Assembly: GCF_021147775.1 (NCBI RefSeq)
Contig: NZ_JAGTPK010000016.1
Span: 1 to 64,000 of the forward strand
Length of the DNA stretch: 64,000 bases
Direction of reading: 5' to 3'
Source: Pseudomonas californiensis
GTDB lineage: Bacteria > Pseudomonadota > Gammaproteobacteria > Pseudomonadales > Pseudomonadaceae
Position 1 is the first letter of the stretch. Each line of letters opens with the position of its first letter. Shown piece by piece: positions 33,809 to 44,517 of this stretch. Made by a program: the position numbers and the translations under genes. Below the pieces are notes generated by a model. The model searched no databases, had not been told where the DNA came from, and saw nothing but the letters and a program-made list of their open reading frames with translations.

Positions 33809-35367
33809 CCGCCAGAGAGCAGAAACGTCAGCCCCTGTCGACGGGCTCGGAGTGGACGTTCGAGTTGATCCAGTCGTACGACCGCGAAATCGGCCGTATT
33901 GCCGAGCGTTACGCGCTGGACACCTACCCCAATCAGATTGAAGTGATCACAGCCGAACAGATGATGGACGCCTACGCTTCGGTGGGCATGCCGCTGGGTT
34001 ATCACCACTGGTCCTACGGCAAACACTTCCTGAGCACTGAAAAGTCCTACTCACGTGGTCAGATGGGTCTGGCCTACGAGATCGTCATCAACTCCGATCC
34101 CTGCATCGCTTATCTGATGGAAGAAAACACCATCTGCATGCAGGCGCTTGTTGTCGCCCACGCCTGCTACGGACACAACAGCTTTTTCAAGGGTAACTAC
34201 CTGTTCCGCACCTGGACCGATGCCAGCTCGATCATCGACTACCTGGTGTTCGCCAAGCAGTACATCATGCAGTGCGAAGAGCGCCATGGCATTGATGCGG
34301 TGGAAGACCTTCTGGACTCCTGCCATGCACTGATGAACTACGGCGTGGATCGCTACAAGCGCCCTTATCCGATTTCCGCCGAGGAAGAGCGTCAACGTCA
34401 AAAGGACCGTGAAGAACACCTGCAACGACAGATCAATGACCTGTGGCGCACCATTCCGAAAAGCGCTGGCAAGGGCAGCAAGGAGGACAACGCACGCTTC
34501 CCTGCCGAGCCTCAGGAAAACATCCTCTATTTCATCGAGAAACACGCACCGCTGCTCGAACCCTGGCAGCGCGAGGTCGTGCGCATTGTGCGCAAGATCG
34601 CGCAGTACTTTTATCCACAGCGTCAGACCCAAGTGATGAATGAGGGCTGGGCCACGTTCTGGCATTACACGCTGATGAACGACCTCTACGACGAGGGCCT
34701 GGTTACAGATGGCTTCATGATGGAGTTCTTGCAGTCCCACACCAGCGTCATTTACCAGCCGGGCTTCGACAGCCCTTATTACAGCGGCATCAACCCCTAT
34801 ACTCTCGGATTTGCGATGTATCAGGACATCCGGCGGATGTGCGAACACCCGACGGATGAGGACCGGCAGTGGTTTCCGGAAATCGCCGGCACTGACTGGC
34901 TCACCGCGATCAAGTTCGCCATGAGCAGCTTCAAGGACGAGAGCTTCATACTTCAGTACCTGTCGCCAAAGGTCATTCGCGATCTCAAGCTATTCAGCAT
35001 TCTGGACGATGACGAGAAAGACGACTTGCTGGTGCCCGCCATTCATGATGAGAACGGTTACCGGACGATCCGCGAAATTCTGGCTGCGCAGTACAACCTG
35101 GGCAATCGCGAACCCAATGTGCAGATCTTCAGCATTGACCGCCGGGGTGATCGCTCACTGACCCTGCGCCATCAGCAGCACAACCGCAAACCGTTGGGCG
35201 ACTCCACAGACGAGGTGCTCAAGCACTTGCACCGGCTGTGGGGTTTCGACATTCATCTGGAAACCCTGCAGGGCGATCAGTTGGTCAAGACTCATCACGT
35301 ACCACCGAGAAGCGAGCACGCTGACAGTGAATATCCCCGGCTTGATTTGGCGGTCGTACACCTCTAG
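33805..35367 (+). CDS. spoVR: SpoVR family protein
   Basis: A 520-residue member of the SpoVR/YcgB family. It contains the conserved HHWSYGKHFLSTEKSY, CYGHNSFFKGNYLF, MNEGWATFWHYTLMNDLYD and the GINPYTLGFAMYQDI block. The H-x-x-x-H-type residues suggest a metal site, but no reaction has been established that I know of. The B. subtilis protein is needed for spore cortex formation; in non-sporeformers the family goes with prkA and yeaH under stress control. Confidence 0.92.
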   Translation: MTAREQKRQPLSTGSEWTFELIQSYDREIGRIAERYALDTYPNQIEVITAEQMMDAYASVGMPLGYHHWSYGKHFLSTEKSYSRGQMGLAYEIVINSDPCIAYLMEENTICMQALVVAHACYGHNSFFKGNYLFRTWTDASSIIDYLVFAKQYIMQCEERHGIDAVEDLLDSCHALMNYGVDRYKRPYPISAEEERQRQKDREEHLQRQINDLWRTIPKSAGKGSKEDNARFPAEPQENILYFIEKHAPLLEPWQREVVRIVRKIAQYFYPQRQTQVMNEGWATFWHYTLMNDLYDEGLVTDGFMMEFLQSHTSVIYQPGFDSPYYSGINPYTLGFAMYQDIRRMCEHPTDEDRQWFPEIAGTDWLTAIKFAMSSFKDESFILQYLSPKVIRDLKLFSILDDDEKDDLLVPAIHDENGYRTIREILAAQYNLGNREPNVQIFSIDRRGDRSLTLRHQQHNRKPLGDSTDEVLKHLHRLWGFDIHLETLQGDQLVKTHHVPPRSEHADSEYPRLDLAVVHL

Positions 35368-35463
35368 GCCGTGACGCACAGCGACGTCACACAGGTAATT
35401 GTCCGGTTTGGCCTCCGCAAGGGCGACGCAAGGTTTATCCTGTCGCGCTTACGGAGGTTTTTT

Positions 35464-36693
35464 ATGCAGATTTATAAAGTGGGCGGTGCGGTACGCGACC
35501 GTCTTCTGGGACAACCGGTCACCGATATCGACTGGGTTGTGGTCGGCGCGTCGGCCGAAGAGATGCTGAGCAAAGGCTACCGCCCGGTCGGCACTGATTT
35601 TCCGGTTTTTCTTCATCCGCTGACTGGCGAAGAATACGCCTTGGCGCGCACTGAACGAAAAAGCGGCGTGGGCTATGGAGGCTTCGTCTTTCACGCCAGC
35701 CCAGAGGTCACACTTGAGCAGGATCTGATCCGGCGCGACCTGACTATCAACGCCATGGCAGAGGACAAGGACGGGAATCTGACCGATCCTTACCGTGGAA
35801 AACAGGATCTGGATGCGCGCATTTTGCGCCACGTTTCACCGGCGTTTGCAGAAGATCCGCTCAGAGTGCTCCGTGTGGCCCGCTTCGCCGCGCGTTATGC
35901 CCCGCACGGGTTCACTATCGCCCCAGATACACTGCAACTGATGCGACAGCTCAGCGAATCAGGTGAACTCAAGGCCCTGACGCCAGAGCGAAGCTGGAAG
36001 GAAATTTCCCGCGCACTGATGGAGGAACAGCCTCAGGTGTTCATCAGTGTGCTGCACGAATGCGGCGCTCTCGAGGAGCTGATGCCTGAAGTCGAGGCAC
36101 TGTTCGGCGTGCCCCAACCCGCTGCGCATCATCCTGAAATCGACACCGGCGCGCATGTCCTCAGCGTGCTGGAGCAGTCGGCGATTCACAAGCATCCGCT
36201 GACCGTGCGCTGGGCCTGCCTGCTGCACGACCTGGGCAAGGGGCTGACACCAGAAGCCGATTGGCCCAGGCACATCGCTCACGAGCACACGGGCTTGCGC
36301 CTGATAAAAAAGGTCAATGAGCGCTTTCGCGTGCCCCGCGATTGCCAGGAACTGGCGCTGCTGGTGGGCCAGTACCACACCCATGGGCACCGGGCATTGG
36401 AATTGAAGCCATCGACAGTTCTGGAACTGCTGCAAAGCTTTGACGTTTACCGCAGACCACAGCGCTTCGAGGAATTTATTGCTGCCTGCGAAATGGACGC
36501 GCGCGGCCGCCATGGTTTCGAGCAGCGCAGTTATCCACAAGCCGAGTACCTGCGCGGCGCGGCGCATGCTGCACGAACCGTATCGGTGCAACCGCTGCTG
36601 GAAAAAGGCCTGAAAGGACAGGAGCTGGGCGACGCGCTGAAAAACGAGCGACTGGACGCGCTGAAAGTCTACAAGGCCGAATACAACGCCTAG
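35464..36693 (+). CDS. cca: CCA-adding enzyme with HD domain (multifunctional Cca)
   Basis: Cca builds and repairs the CCA end of tRNA. The 409 residues hold the class II nucleotidyltransferase head (IYKVGGAVRDRLLGQPVTDIDWVV, with the metal Asp pair), the template region ending RRDLTINAMAED, the tRNA-binding neck and body, and a C-terminal HD domain with LLHDLGKG. The HD domain gives the E. coli type phosphatase/2',3'-cyclic phosphodiesterase activities. I chose the ATG at 35464 because it has GGAGG upstream and fits the family start. Confidence 0.95.
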   Translation: MQIYKVGGAVRDRLLGQPVTDIDWVVVGASAEEMLSKGYRPVGTDFPVFLHPLTGEEYALARTERKSGVGYGGFVFHASPEVTLEQDLIRRDLTINAMAEDKDGNLTDPYRGKQDLDARILRHVSPAFAEDPLRVLRVARFAARYAPHGFTIAPDTLQLMRQLSESGELKALTPERSWKEISRALMEEQPQVFISVLHECGALEELMPEVEALFGVPQPAAHHPEIDTGAHVLSVLEQSAIHKHPLTVRWACLLHDLGKGLTPEADWPRHIAHEHTGLRLIKKVNERFRVPRDCQELALLVGQYHTHGHRALELKPSTVLELLQSFDVYRRPQRFEEFIAACEMDARGRHGFEQRSYPQAEYLRGAAHAARTVSVQPLLEKGLKGQELGDALKNERLDALKVYKAEYNA

Positions 36694-36726
36694 CAACGCA
36701 ACGGGCAACGCTGCGCATGGCGCTCG

Positions 36727-37245
36727 CTACAGCAATTCAGCTGGCGTCAGCGCCTTGCCCCGCCACTCGAAGGACACCGGCCAGAGCTGCTGATCAATCT
36801 GCGCTTCGGCCCATAGTTTGCCAAACGGTACGCCTACGCCAGGATGCAGGCGTTCCGGCGCGATCAGCGACAAGGGCCGCAACACGAAGGCATTCTTGAG
36901 GATCTCGGCCCTGGGCAGAACCAGTCCGTCGAAGTTTCCGACCTGCTCGCCGTACAGCAACACGTCGATATCCAGTGGCAGCCCCTTGCGATCAGGCGCG
37001 TAGCGGCCATTGTCGGCCTCGATGAATTTCAGACGGCGGTCCAGCTCCAACAGCGGCAGGTCAGTCAGGGCCGACACCACCAGGTTGAAAAACGGCCCGC
37101 TCTTGATGCCCACCGCATGGCTTTCAAACACCGGCGAGCAGCTCAGGTCGCTCAGGAAGTCGTCCAACGCATCCAACCCTGCGCACAGGTGCTGTTCGCG
37201 CTCGATATTGCTTCCGAGCCCGAGAAAAATTCGCGTCAGCGACAT
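36727..37245 (-). CDS. folK: 6-hydroxymethyl-7,8-dihydropterin pyrophosphokinase
   Basis: FolK activates the pterin with pyrophosphate from ATP for folate synthesis. The 172-residue protein has the start IFLGLGSNIEREQHL, FFNLVVSALTD, and the signature RKGLPLDIDVLLYG with paired Asp for magnesium. It overlaps the 3' end of folB by 10 bases, so the two folate genes are co-transcribed. Confidence 0.94.
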   Translation of the reverse strand: MSLTRIFLGLGSNIEREQHLCAGLDALDDFLSDLSCSPVFESHAVGIKSGPFFNLVVSALTDLPLLELDRRLKFIEADNGRYAPDRKGLPLDIDVLLYGEQVGNFDGLVLPRAEILKNAFVLRPLSLIAPERLHPGVGVPFGKLWAEAQIDQQLWPVSFEWRGKALTPAELL

Positions 37246-37589
37246 CCGCGCTCGATCTCCACGCCCACACCGGCTGCGGCAGCAACGGCACCCGGCTTGA
37301 TCACTTTCAAACGCAGCCAGGGAATGGTGAATTCGCTCATCAACACCTCGGCCAGACGCTCGGCGAAGGTCTCGACCAGTTGAAATTGCGCCTGCTCGGC
37401 GAAGGCCTGGATACGGTTCGAAACGCTGGCATAGTCGAGTGCCTTGGTGAGGTCATCGCCCGCCGCAGCAGGTCGGTTGTCCCATGCAAAGCTGAGGTCC
37501 AGACGCAGGCACTGGCGAATACCACGCTCCCAGTCATAAGCGCCGATCACCGTATCGACTTGCAGACCCTCGATGAAAACTCTGTCCAA
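37236..37589 (-). CDS. folB: Dihydroneopterin aldolase
   Basis: FolB cleaves dihydroneopterin to hydroxymethyl-dihydropterin and glycolaldehyde. The 117-residue protein shows the family opening MDRVFIEGLQVDTVIGAYDWER, LDYASVSNRIQAF, VETFAERLAEVL with the active-site Glu, and LKVIKPGAVAAAAGVGV. It is divergent from plsY, with 74 bases between start codons. Confidence 0.94.
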   Translation of the reverse strand: MDRVFIEGLQVDTVIGAYDWERGIRQCLRLDLSFAWDNRPAAAGDDLTKALDYASVSNRIQAFAEQAQFQLVETFAERLAEVLMSEFTIPWLRLKVIKPGAVAAAAGVGVEIERGCR

Positions 37590-37663
37590 GCACTACTCTC
37601 CGCTGCACGACAAGGGCGCGATGCGCCGTTAGAATCAGGGCATCCTCGCCCGGAATGGTTAGC

Positions 37664-38233
37664 ATGTTTTGGTTATTGGCGACTTTCGCCTACCTGCTCG
37701 GCTCGCTGTCCTTTGCCATCCTGCTCAGCCGCCTCAACGGCAGCCCCGACCCGCGCGCCAGTGGTTCAGGCAACGCAGGCGCCACTAACATGTTGCGGCT
37801 GGCCGGTAAAAAACTGGCCATCCTGACCCTGCTCGGCGATCTGTGCAAAGGCCTGCTTCCGGTGCTGCTCGCCTGCACGCTGGGCCTCGACCCTTCGCAG
37901 CAAGGCTGGATCGGCGTCTGCGCGGTACTGGGCCACCTCTTTCCGCTGTACTTTCGCTTTCGGGGTGGCAAAGGCGTCGCAACGGCAGCAGGCGTGCTGC
38001 TGGGTCTTTACCTCCCGGCAGCGGCGTTGGCGATAGCCGTATGGCTGTTGACCTTGCGCCTGACCCGCACCAGCTCACTGGCCGCATTGATTGCCACACC
38101 CATGACGCTACCCTTGCTGGCCTGGCAGGAACCCCGAGCCTTGTTGCCCATGAGTGTCCTTACCCTGCTGATCGTCTGGCGTCATCGCGGCAATCTACGC
38201 GACCTGCTCGCCGGGCGCGAACGGCATTTCTGA
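37664..38233 (+). CDS. plsY: Glycerol-3-phosphate acyltransferase PlsY
   Basis: PlsY acylates glycerol 3-phosphate from acyl-phosphate in the first step of phospholipid synthesis. It is a 189-residue inner-membrane protein with about five hydrophobic segments and the three conserved motifs: GSGNAGATNMLR, GHLFPLYFRFRGGKGVATAAG, and a C-terminal WRHRGNLRDLLAG. The ATG at 37664 matches the family; three codons upstream is a GTG with no support. Confidence 0.94.
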   Translation: MFWLLATFAYLLGSLSFAILLSRLNGSPDPRASGSGNAGATNMLRLAGKKLAILTLLGDLCKGLLPVLLACTLGLDPSQQGWIGVCAVLGHLFPLYFRFRGGKGVATAAGVLLGLYLPAAALAIAVWLLTLRLTRTSSLAALIATPMTLPLLAWQEPRALLPMSVLTLLIVWRHRGNLRDLLAGRERHF

Positions 38234-38315
38234 GGAGCGAGCTGAAAAACGCTCATGTTTCTCCTCTCCAGCACCGCGCCCTTTCCAACGCCACCCGCAG
38301 CAAGCTCAAGAAGCC

Positions 38316-39341
38316 TCACAGCCCCGAGAGCTGCTCCATCGGCCAGCGCGCCTGCACGCTGATACTCAAATCTTCCTTCTGGCCCGCCTGCAGACGCTGG
38401 CAGCCAGCGAACGCAATCATCGCGCCGTTATCGGTGCAGAACTCAGGCCGTGCGTAGTAAACATGACCCTGCAAGCTGCCCAGCATGCTCTCCAACGATA
38501 AACGCAGCGCCTTGTTGGCACTGACGCCACCGGCGATGACCAGCCGCTTGAGGCCTGTCTGCTTGAGCGCACGCTTGCACTTGATGGTCAAAGTCTCTAC
38601 CACCGCATGCTGGAAGGCCAGAGCGATGTCGCTACGAGTCTGTTCACTGTCGTCCCCAGCACGCTGGCACTGCTGCCAGGTATTGAGGGCAGAGGTTTTC
38701 AGGCCGCTGAAACTGAATTCCAGTCCCGGACGATCAGTCATCGGCTTTGGAAACACGAACCGACCCGGTACACCTTGAGCTGCCAGCCTGGAAATTTCGG
38801 GCCCGCCCGGATATTGCAGGCCCATCATCTTGGCCGTCTTGTCGAACGCCTCGCCTGCGGCGTCGTCCAGCGTCTCGCCCAACAGCTCGTACTGACCGAT
38901 CCCGTCGACCCGAACCAGCTGCGTATGGCCACCGGAAACCAACAAAGCGACGAACGGAAACTCTGGCGGGTTTTCTTCAAGCATCGGGGCCAGCAGGTGA
39001 CCTTCCATGTGGTGCACGCCCAGCGCCGGAATATCCCAGGCAAATGCCAGGGCCTGAGCGCAGGAAGCACCCACCAGCAATGCACCCACAAGGCCCGGCC
39101 CTGCTGTGTATGCGATGGCATCGATGTCAGTGGCCACACAGTCAGCCTCGGCCAGCGTCTGACGAATCAGGGGCAGCATGCGCTTGACGTGATCGCGTGA
39201 AGCCAGCTCCGGCACTACGCCGCCATAGGCACGGTGCAGGTCGATCTGACTGAATAATGCATCCGCCAGCAAACCGCGCTCGCTGTCGTAAAGTGCGACG
39301 CCGGTTTCATCGCAGGACGTTTCTAATCCCAGTACTAGCAT
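38316..39341 (-). CDS. tsaD: tRNA threonylcarbamoyladenosine synthase subunit TsaD
   Basis: TsaD transfers the threonylcarbamoyl group to A37 of ANN-decoding tRNAs, with TsaB and TsaE. The 341-residue ASKHA-fold protein has MLVLGLETSCDETGVAL, the iron-binding HHMEGHLLAPML (His111 and His115), LLVSGGHTQLV, and VIAGGVSANKALR. It is divergent from rpsU, the usual order in Pseudomonas. Older name gcp. Confidence 0.95.
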   Translation of the reverse strand: MLVLGLETSCDETGVALYDSERGLLADALFSQIDLHRAYGGVVPELASRDHVKRMLPLIRQTLAEADCVATDIDAIAYTAGPGLVGALLVGASCAQALAFAWDIPALGVHHMEGHLLAPMLEENPPEFPFVALLVSGGHTQLVRVDGIGQYELLGETLDDAAGEAFDKTAKMMGLQYPGGPEISRLAAQGVPGRFVFPKPMTDRPGLEFSFSGLKTSALNTWQQCQRAGDDSEQTRSDIALAFQHAVVETLTIKCKRALKQTGLKRLVIAGGVSANKALRLSLESMLGSLQGHVYYARPEFCTDNGAMIAFAGCQRLQAGQKEDLSISVQARWPMEQLSGL

Positions 39342-39539
39342 GGGTTTGCGCCTTGTAGGGGGCAGATTTGAAGGCGCGCATAATAGTCGTCGCCCGAGGT
39401 GCCGACCAGCGGTTTTCGATCAGAGGCTTTGCATTCCTCTCAATGAGGGGTTAACATCCGCAACCCTTAAAAACCGACGTACTTTTGTGCAGTGTTTGCA
39501 CGAAGCGTTGACCCCGGTAATGAATGAAGGTAGCTCTGG

Positions 39540-39755
39540 ATGCCAGCCGTCAAAGTTAAAGAGAACGAACCCTTCGACGTAGCTCTGCGTCGTTTCAAGC
39601 GCTCCTGCGAAAAAGCCGGTGTTCTGGCTGAAGTTCGTAGCCGCGAATTTTACGAGAAGCCGACTTCTGAGCGTAAGCGCAAGGCAGCTGCTGCTGTCAA
39701 ACGTCACGCCAAGAAAGTTCAGCGCGAACAGCGCCGCGCCGTTCGTCTGTATTAA
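39540..39755 (+). CDS. rpsU: 30S ribosomal protein S21
   Basis: S21 helps the 30S subunit select mRNA. The 71 residues are almost all conserved: [40 protein letters not shown], and the basic tail ending RRAVRLY. A GAAGG precedes the ATG. It heads the macromolecular synthesis cluster rpsU-dnaG-rpoD. Confidence 0.97.
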
Positions 39756-40219
39756 TTTACAGACTTTCGTCGCAAGCTTCTGCCTTGCCCGGCAACACAG
39801 CCGGGCTGTCGGCAGTTGCAGCTATAGCATCACGCTAGATTGACGGAGCCTGTCCAAGCCGCACACGCGACCGGGATATTCAGTCAAGCAACGTCCAGCC
39901 TGTTTACAGGCAACATTGATCACGTCCAATCGGACAGCGAATCGATCAGTGGACAAGACGAGTATGCCTTGATGACTTCGCAAGAAGCTCAGCCAAGGCA
40001 GCGTCTCCCGTGACAGCAACGTGGATACCGATCTTGAGGCCTTCATGGGCTCAGATAACGGCTGCGCGTTTATTCCCTTTGCAGGCTCGAGCACCGATCT
40101 CCGGATGCAAGCGCGTGCCCGCTCATTACTGGCTCCGCTTAAAAGACGGCTGACAGGCTGACAGAACACTCGTAGAGTCACCACGATACTTTCGCGACAC
40201 GCTTGATGATGAGAACGCC
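39756..40219. other. rpsU-dnaG intergenic region
   Basis: These 464 bases hold no gene I can support. A short stem GCCCGG/CCGGGC (about 39788-39807) follows rpsU but has no U-run, so it may only reduce read-through into dnaG. A minus-strand frame of 120 codons (39822-40184) has no Shine-Dalgarno and no recognisable domain. In P. aeruginosa a YqeY-family gene occupies this place; I cannot see it or a remnant here. Confidence 0.45.
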
Positions 40220-42175
40220 ATGGCCGGGCTGATTCCCCAGAGCTTTATCGACGACCTGCTGAACCGTACCGACATTGTCGACATCGTCAGTTCGCGCGTG
40301 CAGCTCAAGAAAGCGGGAAAGAATTACAGCGCGTGCTGCCCGTTCCACAAAGAGAAAACACCCTCTTTCAGCGTAAGCCCCGACAAACAGTTTTATTACT
40401 GCTTTGGCTGCGGAGCAGGCGGAAACGCGCTGGGCTTTATCATGGACCACGACAATCTGGACTTTCCCCAGGCGGTCGAGGACCTGGCGAAAGCTGCTGG
40501 CATGGAAGTGCCACGCGAACAGAACGTCAAAGGCCAAAAGCCGCGCCAACCGACGGACTCCCCGCTTTACCCACTGCTGACCGCCGCTGCCGAATTCTAT
40601 CGCCAGGCCCTGAAAAGCCATCCCATGCGCAAGGCGGCTGTGGATTATCTCAAGGGTCGCGGCCTTTCCGGCGAAATCGCCCGAGACTTCGGCATGGGCT
40701 TTGCGCCGCCGGGATGGGACAACCTCTACAAGCATTTGAGCAGCGACTCGCTGCAGCAAAAGGTCATGATTGACGCTGGCCTGCTGATCGAGAACGCCGA
40801 AACCGGCAAGCGCTACGACCGTTTTCGCGACCGGGTCATGTTCCCGATCCGTGATTCACGCGGACGCGTCATCGCCTTTGGCGGGCGGGTGCTGGGTGAC
40901 GACAAGCCCAAGTACCTGAACTCCCCGGAAACCCCGGTTTTCCACAAAGGACAGGAGCTGTACGGTCTGTTCGAAGCGCGCAAATTCAATCGCAATCTCG
41001 ATGAAATCATCGTGGTTGAAGGCTACATGGACGTGATCGCCCTTGCCCAGCAAGGCCTGCGTAACGCCGTCGCAACGCTGGGTACCGCCACCAGCGAAGA
41101 GCACTTGAAGCGCCTGTTCCGGGTAGTGCCCAACGTGCTGTTCTGCTTTGACGGCGACCAGGCCGGTCGCAATGCGGCATGGCGGGCGCTTGAAGCGACA
41201 CTGTCGAGCCTGCAGGACGGCCGGCGTGCACGCTTCCTGTTCCTTCCGGAAGGCGAAGACCCGGACACGCTGGTGCGCTCCGAAGGCACTGACGCGTTCA
41301 AGGCACGCATCAATCAGCACGCACAACCACTGGCCGATTACTTTTTTGAGCAATTGACCAAAGAAGCCGATCCGCGCTCGCTTGAAGGCAAGGCCCACAT
41401 GGCCACCCTCGCCGCGCCACTGATCGACAAGGTACCCGGCGCCAATCTGCGTATTCTGATGCGTCAGCGCCTCAGTGAAATTACCGGTTTGACAGGCGAA
41501 GCCGTCAGCCAACTGGTGCAAAGCGCACCGGCTGAAGCGCCGCCCAGCTATGACCCGTACGTCGATTACGACGCCATGCCCGACTTTGCCGACTACCAAC
41601 AGGCAGGTGGCTATGAAGCGCAGCAGGAATGGACGCCCAAGAAGACCGGCGGTCAGAATCAGAAAAAATGGGATAAAAAACCCTGGGACAAAAAAGGCAA
41701 GCGCGGCGACTTTGAACCTCGTACTCCACGCGTACCGACAGCGGTAGAACCGCCCATGCAAGCGGCGCTGAGGACATTGCTGCATCACCCTGAACTGGCC
41801 GAGAAAGTCGAAAATGCCAGCCATTTCGCTGCAGAAGACCAGTCTCAGGCGCAATTACTGGTCTCGCTTATTGAAGCCAGGCAAAAGAATCCCAATCTTC
41901 GGTCGTTACAGTTGATAGCGCGATGGCACGGCACAGAACAGGGCCGTCTGCTGCGCGCATTGGCCGAAAAGGAATGGTTGATCGAGGCCGATAACCTTGA
42001 ACAACAGTTTTTCGACACTATAACTAGCTTATCTGCTCGCCAACGCGAGCGCAGTCTGGAACATCTGATCAGCAAAGCACGTCAAACCGAGCTGAGTGCG
42101 GAAGAGAAAATTCAGCTTCGTGAACTGCTAAATCGCAATGTTCCTGCACAAACCCCGACCTCAACTGGCGCGTGA
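40220..42175 (+). CDS. dnaG: DNA primase DnaG
   Basis: DnaG makes RNA primers at the replication fork. The 651 residues hold an N-terminal zinc-binding domain (CCPFHKEKTPSFSVSPDK and YYCFGCGAGG), the core with FRDRVMFPIRDSRGRVIAFGGR, the TOPRIM domain (VVEGYMDVIALAQQG and CFDGDQAGRNAAWRA with the metal acidic residues), a Gln/Lys-rich linker (about 460-505), and a C-terminal helicase-binding domain. Middle gene of rpsU-dnaG-rpoD. Confidence 0.96.
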   Translation: MAGLIPQSFIDDLLNRTDIVDIVSSRVQLKKAGKNYSACCPFHKEKTPSFSVSPDKQFYYCFGCGAGGNALGFIMDHDNLDFPQAVEDLAKAAGMEVPREQNVKGQKPRQPTDSPLYPLLTAAAEFYRQALKSHPMRKAAVDYLKGRGLSGEIARDFGMGFAPPGWDNLYKHLSSDSLQQKVMIDAGLLIENAETGKRYDRFRDRVMFPIRDSRGRVIAFGGRVLGDDKPKYLNSPETPVFHKGQELYGLFEARKFNRNLDEIIVVEGYMDVIALAQQGLRNAVATLGTATSEEHLKRLFRVVPNVLFCFDGDQAGRNAAWRALEATLSSLQDGRRARFLFLPEGEDPDTLVRSEGTDAFKARINQHAQPLADYFFEQLTKEADPRSLEGKAHMATLAAPLIDKVPGANLRILMRQRLSEITGLTGEAVSQLVQSAPAEAPPSYDPYVDYDAMPDFADYQQAGGYEAQQEWTPKKTGGQNQKKWDKKPWDKKGKRGDFEPRTPRVPTAVEPPMQAALRTLLHHPELAEKVENASHFAAEDQSQAQLLVSLIEARQKNPNLRSLQLIARWHGTEQGRLLRALAEKEWLIEADNLEQQFFDTITSLSARQRERSLEHLISKARQTELSAEEKIQLRELLNRNVPAQTPTSTGA

Positions 42176-42189
42176 GGTCATAGCTCGGG

Positions 42190-42195
42190 TATAAT
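42190..42195 (+). promoter_or_regulatory. Candidate -10 box of an rpoD promoter
   Basis: A perfect TATAAT lies in the 67-base dnaG-rpoD gap, 48 bases before the rpoD ATG. No good -35 box is found at 16-18 bases upstream, so this is weak evidence for an internal promoter. Confidence 0.3.
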
Positions 42196-42242
42196 CCTCG
42201 GCTTGTTTTTTGCCCGCCAAGACCTTCAGTGGATAGGGTGTT

Positions 42243-44090
<1,848 letters not shown>

Positions 44091-44107
44091 ACGCAAACGC
44101 GTCAAAC

Positions 44108-44134
44108 AAAACCCCCGGCCTGCCGGGGGTTTTG
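44108..44134 (+). terminator. Intrinsic terminator after rpoD
   Basis: ACCCCCGGC and GCCGGGGGT form a 9-bp stem with a 2-base loop, flanked by AAA and followed by TTTTGC. This is a textbook Rho-independent terminator and, given the A-tract upstream, could work in both directions. Confidence 0.9.
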
Positions 44135-44517
44135 CATTTCCGGCTGTTTGACTCCATGCCCGCTTCAACCATCAATTCAAGCGCATCGGCCTGTCGCCCT
44201 CGGTGAATACGGCTACTTGCACCTCTTTGTACGCTTGCCAACCGTCGATAGGGAGGCAAACTTTGGCAGTTTGGCCTACAACTATCAGCTCAAGCACAAA
44301 ATTCGCTTGCTACCCCTTGGCCCGAATCGACACAGCCAAAAAGGGGTGAGCGCGGCACCGCCCCCTTCGCTTGAGTATTTGGCGGTACCGAAGCTTCGCG
44401 AGCAATGAACCTGAAGCAGTAAGGACCCCAGCATCAATTGCCGAGCACTCATGGCTGCGGCTGAGTGCGCTGGATTCACGATTTGTCATCCTGATCGAAC
44501 ACGGACGTGAGCCATTT
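44135..44517. other. Region upstream of the PAS/GGDEF/EAL gene, possible 5' remnant
   Basis: From about 44443 to 44517 the frame of the downstream gene encodes LSALDSRFVILIEHG, which continues as the end of a PAS/PAC domain. The rest of that domain is missing upstream. An in-frame TTG at 44371 could extend the protein by 49 residues. I see no other gene here. Confidence 0.4.

Noticed and set aside
39509..39524. TTGCAC and TAATGA promoter-like boxes just before rpsU
   Set aside because: The start point would fall on or past the ribosome binding site, leaving no room for a leader.
39822..40184. 120-codon minus-strand frame in the rpsU-dnaG gap
   Set aside because: No Shine-Dalgarno, no recognised domain, composition not convincing.
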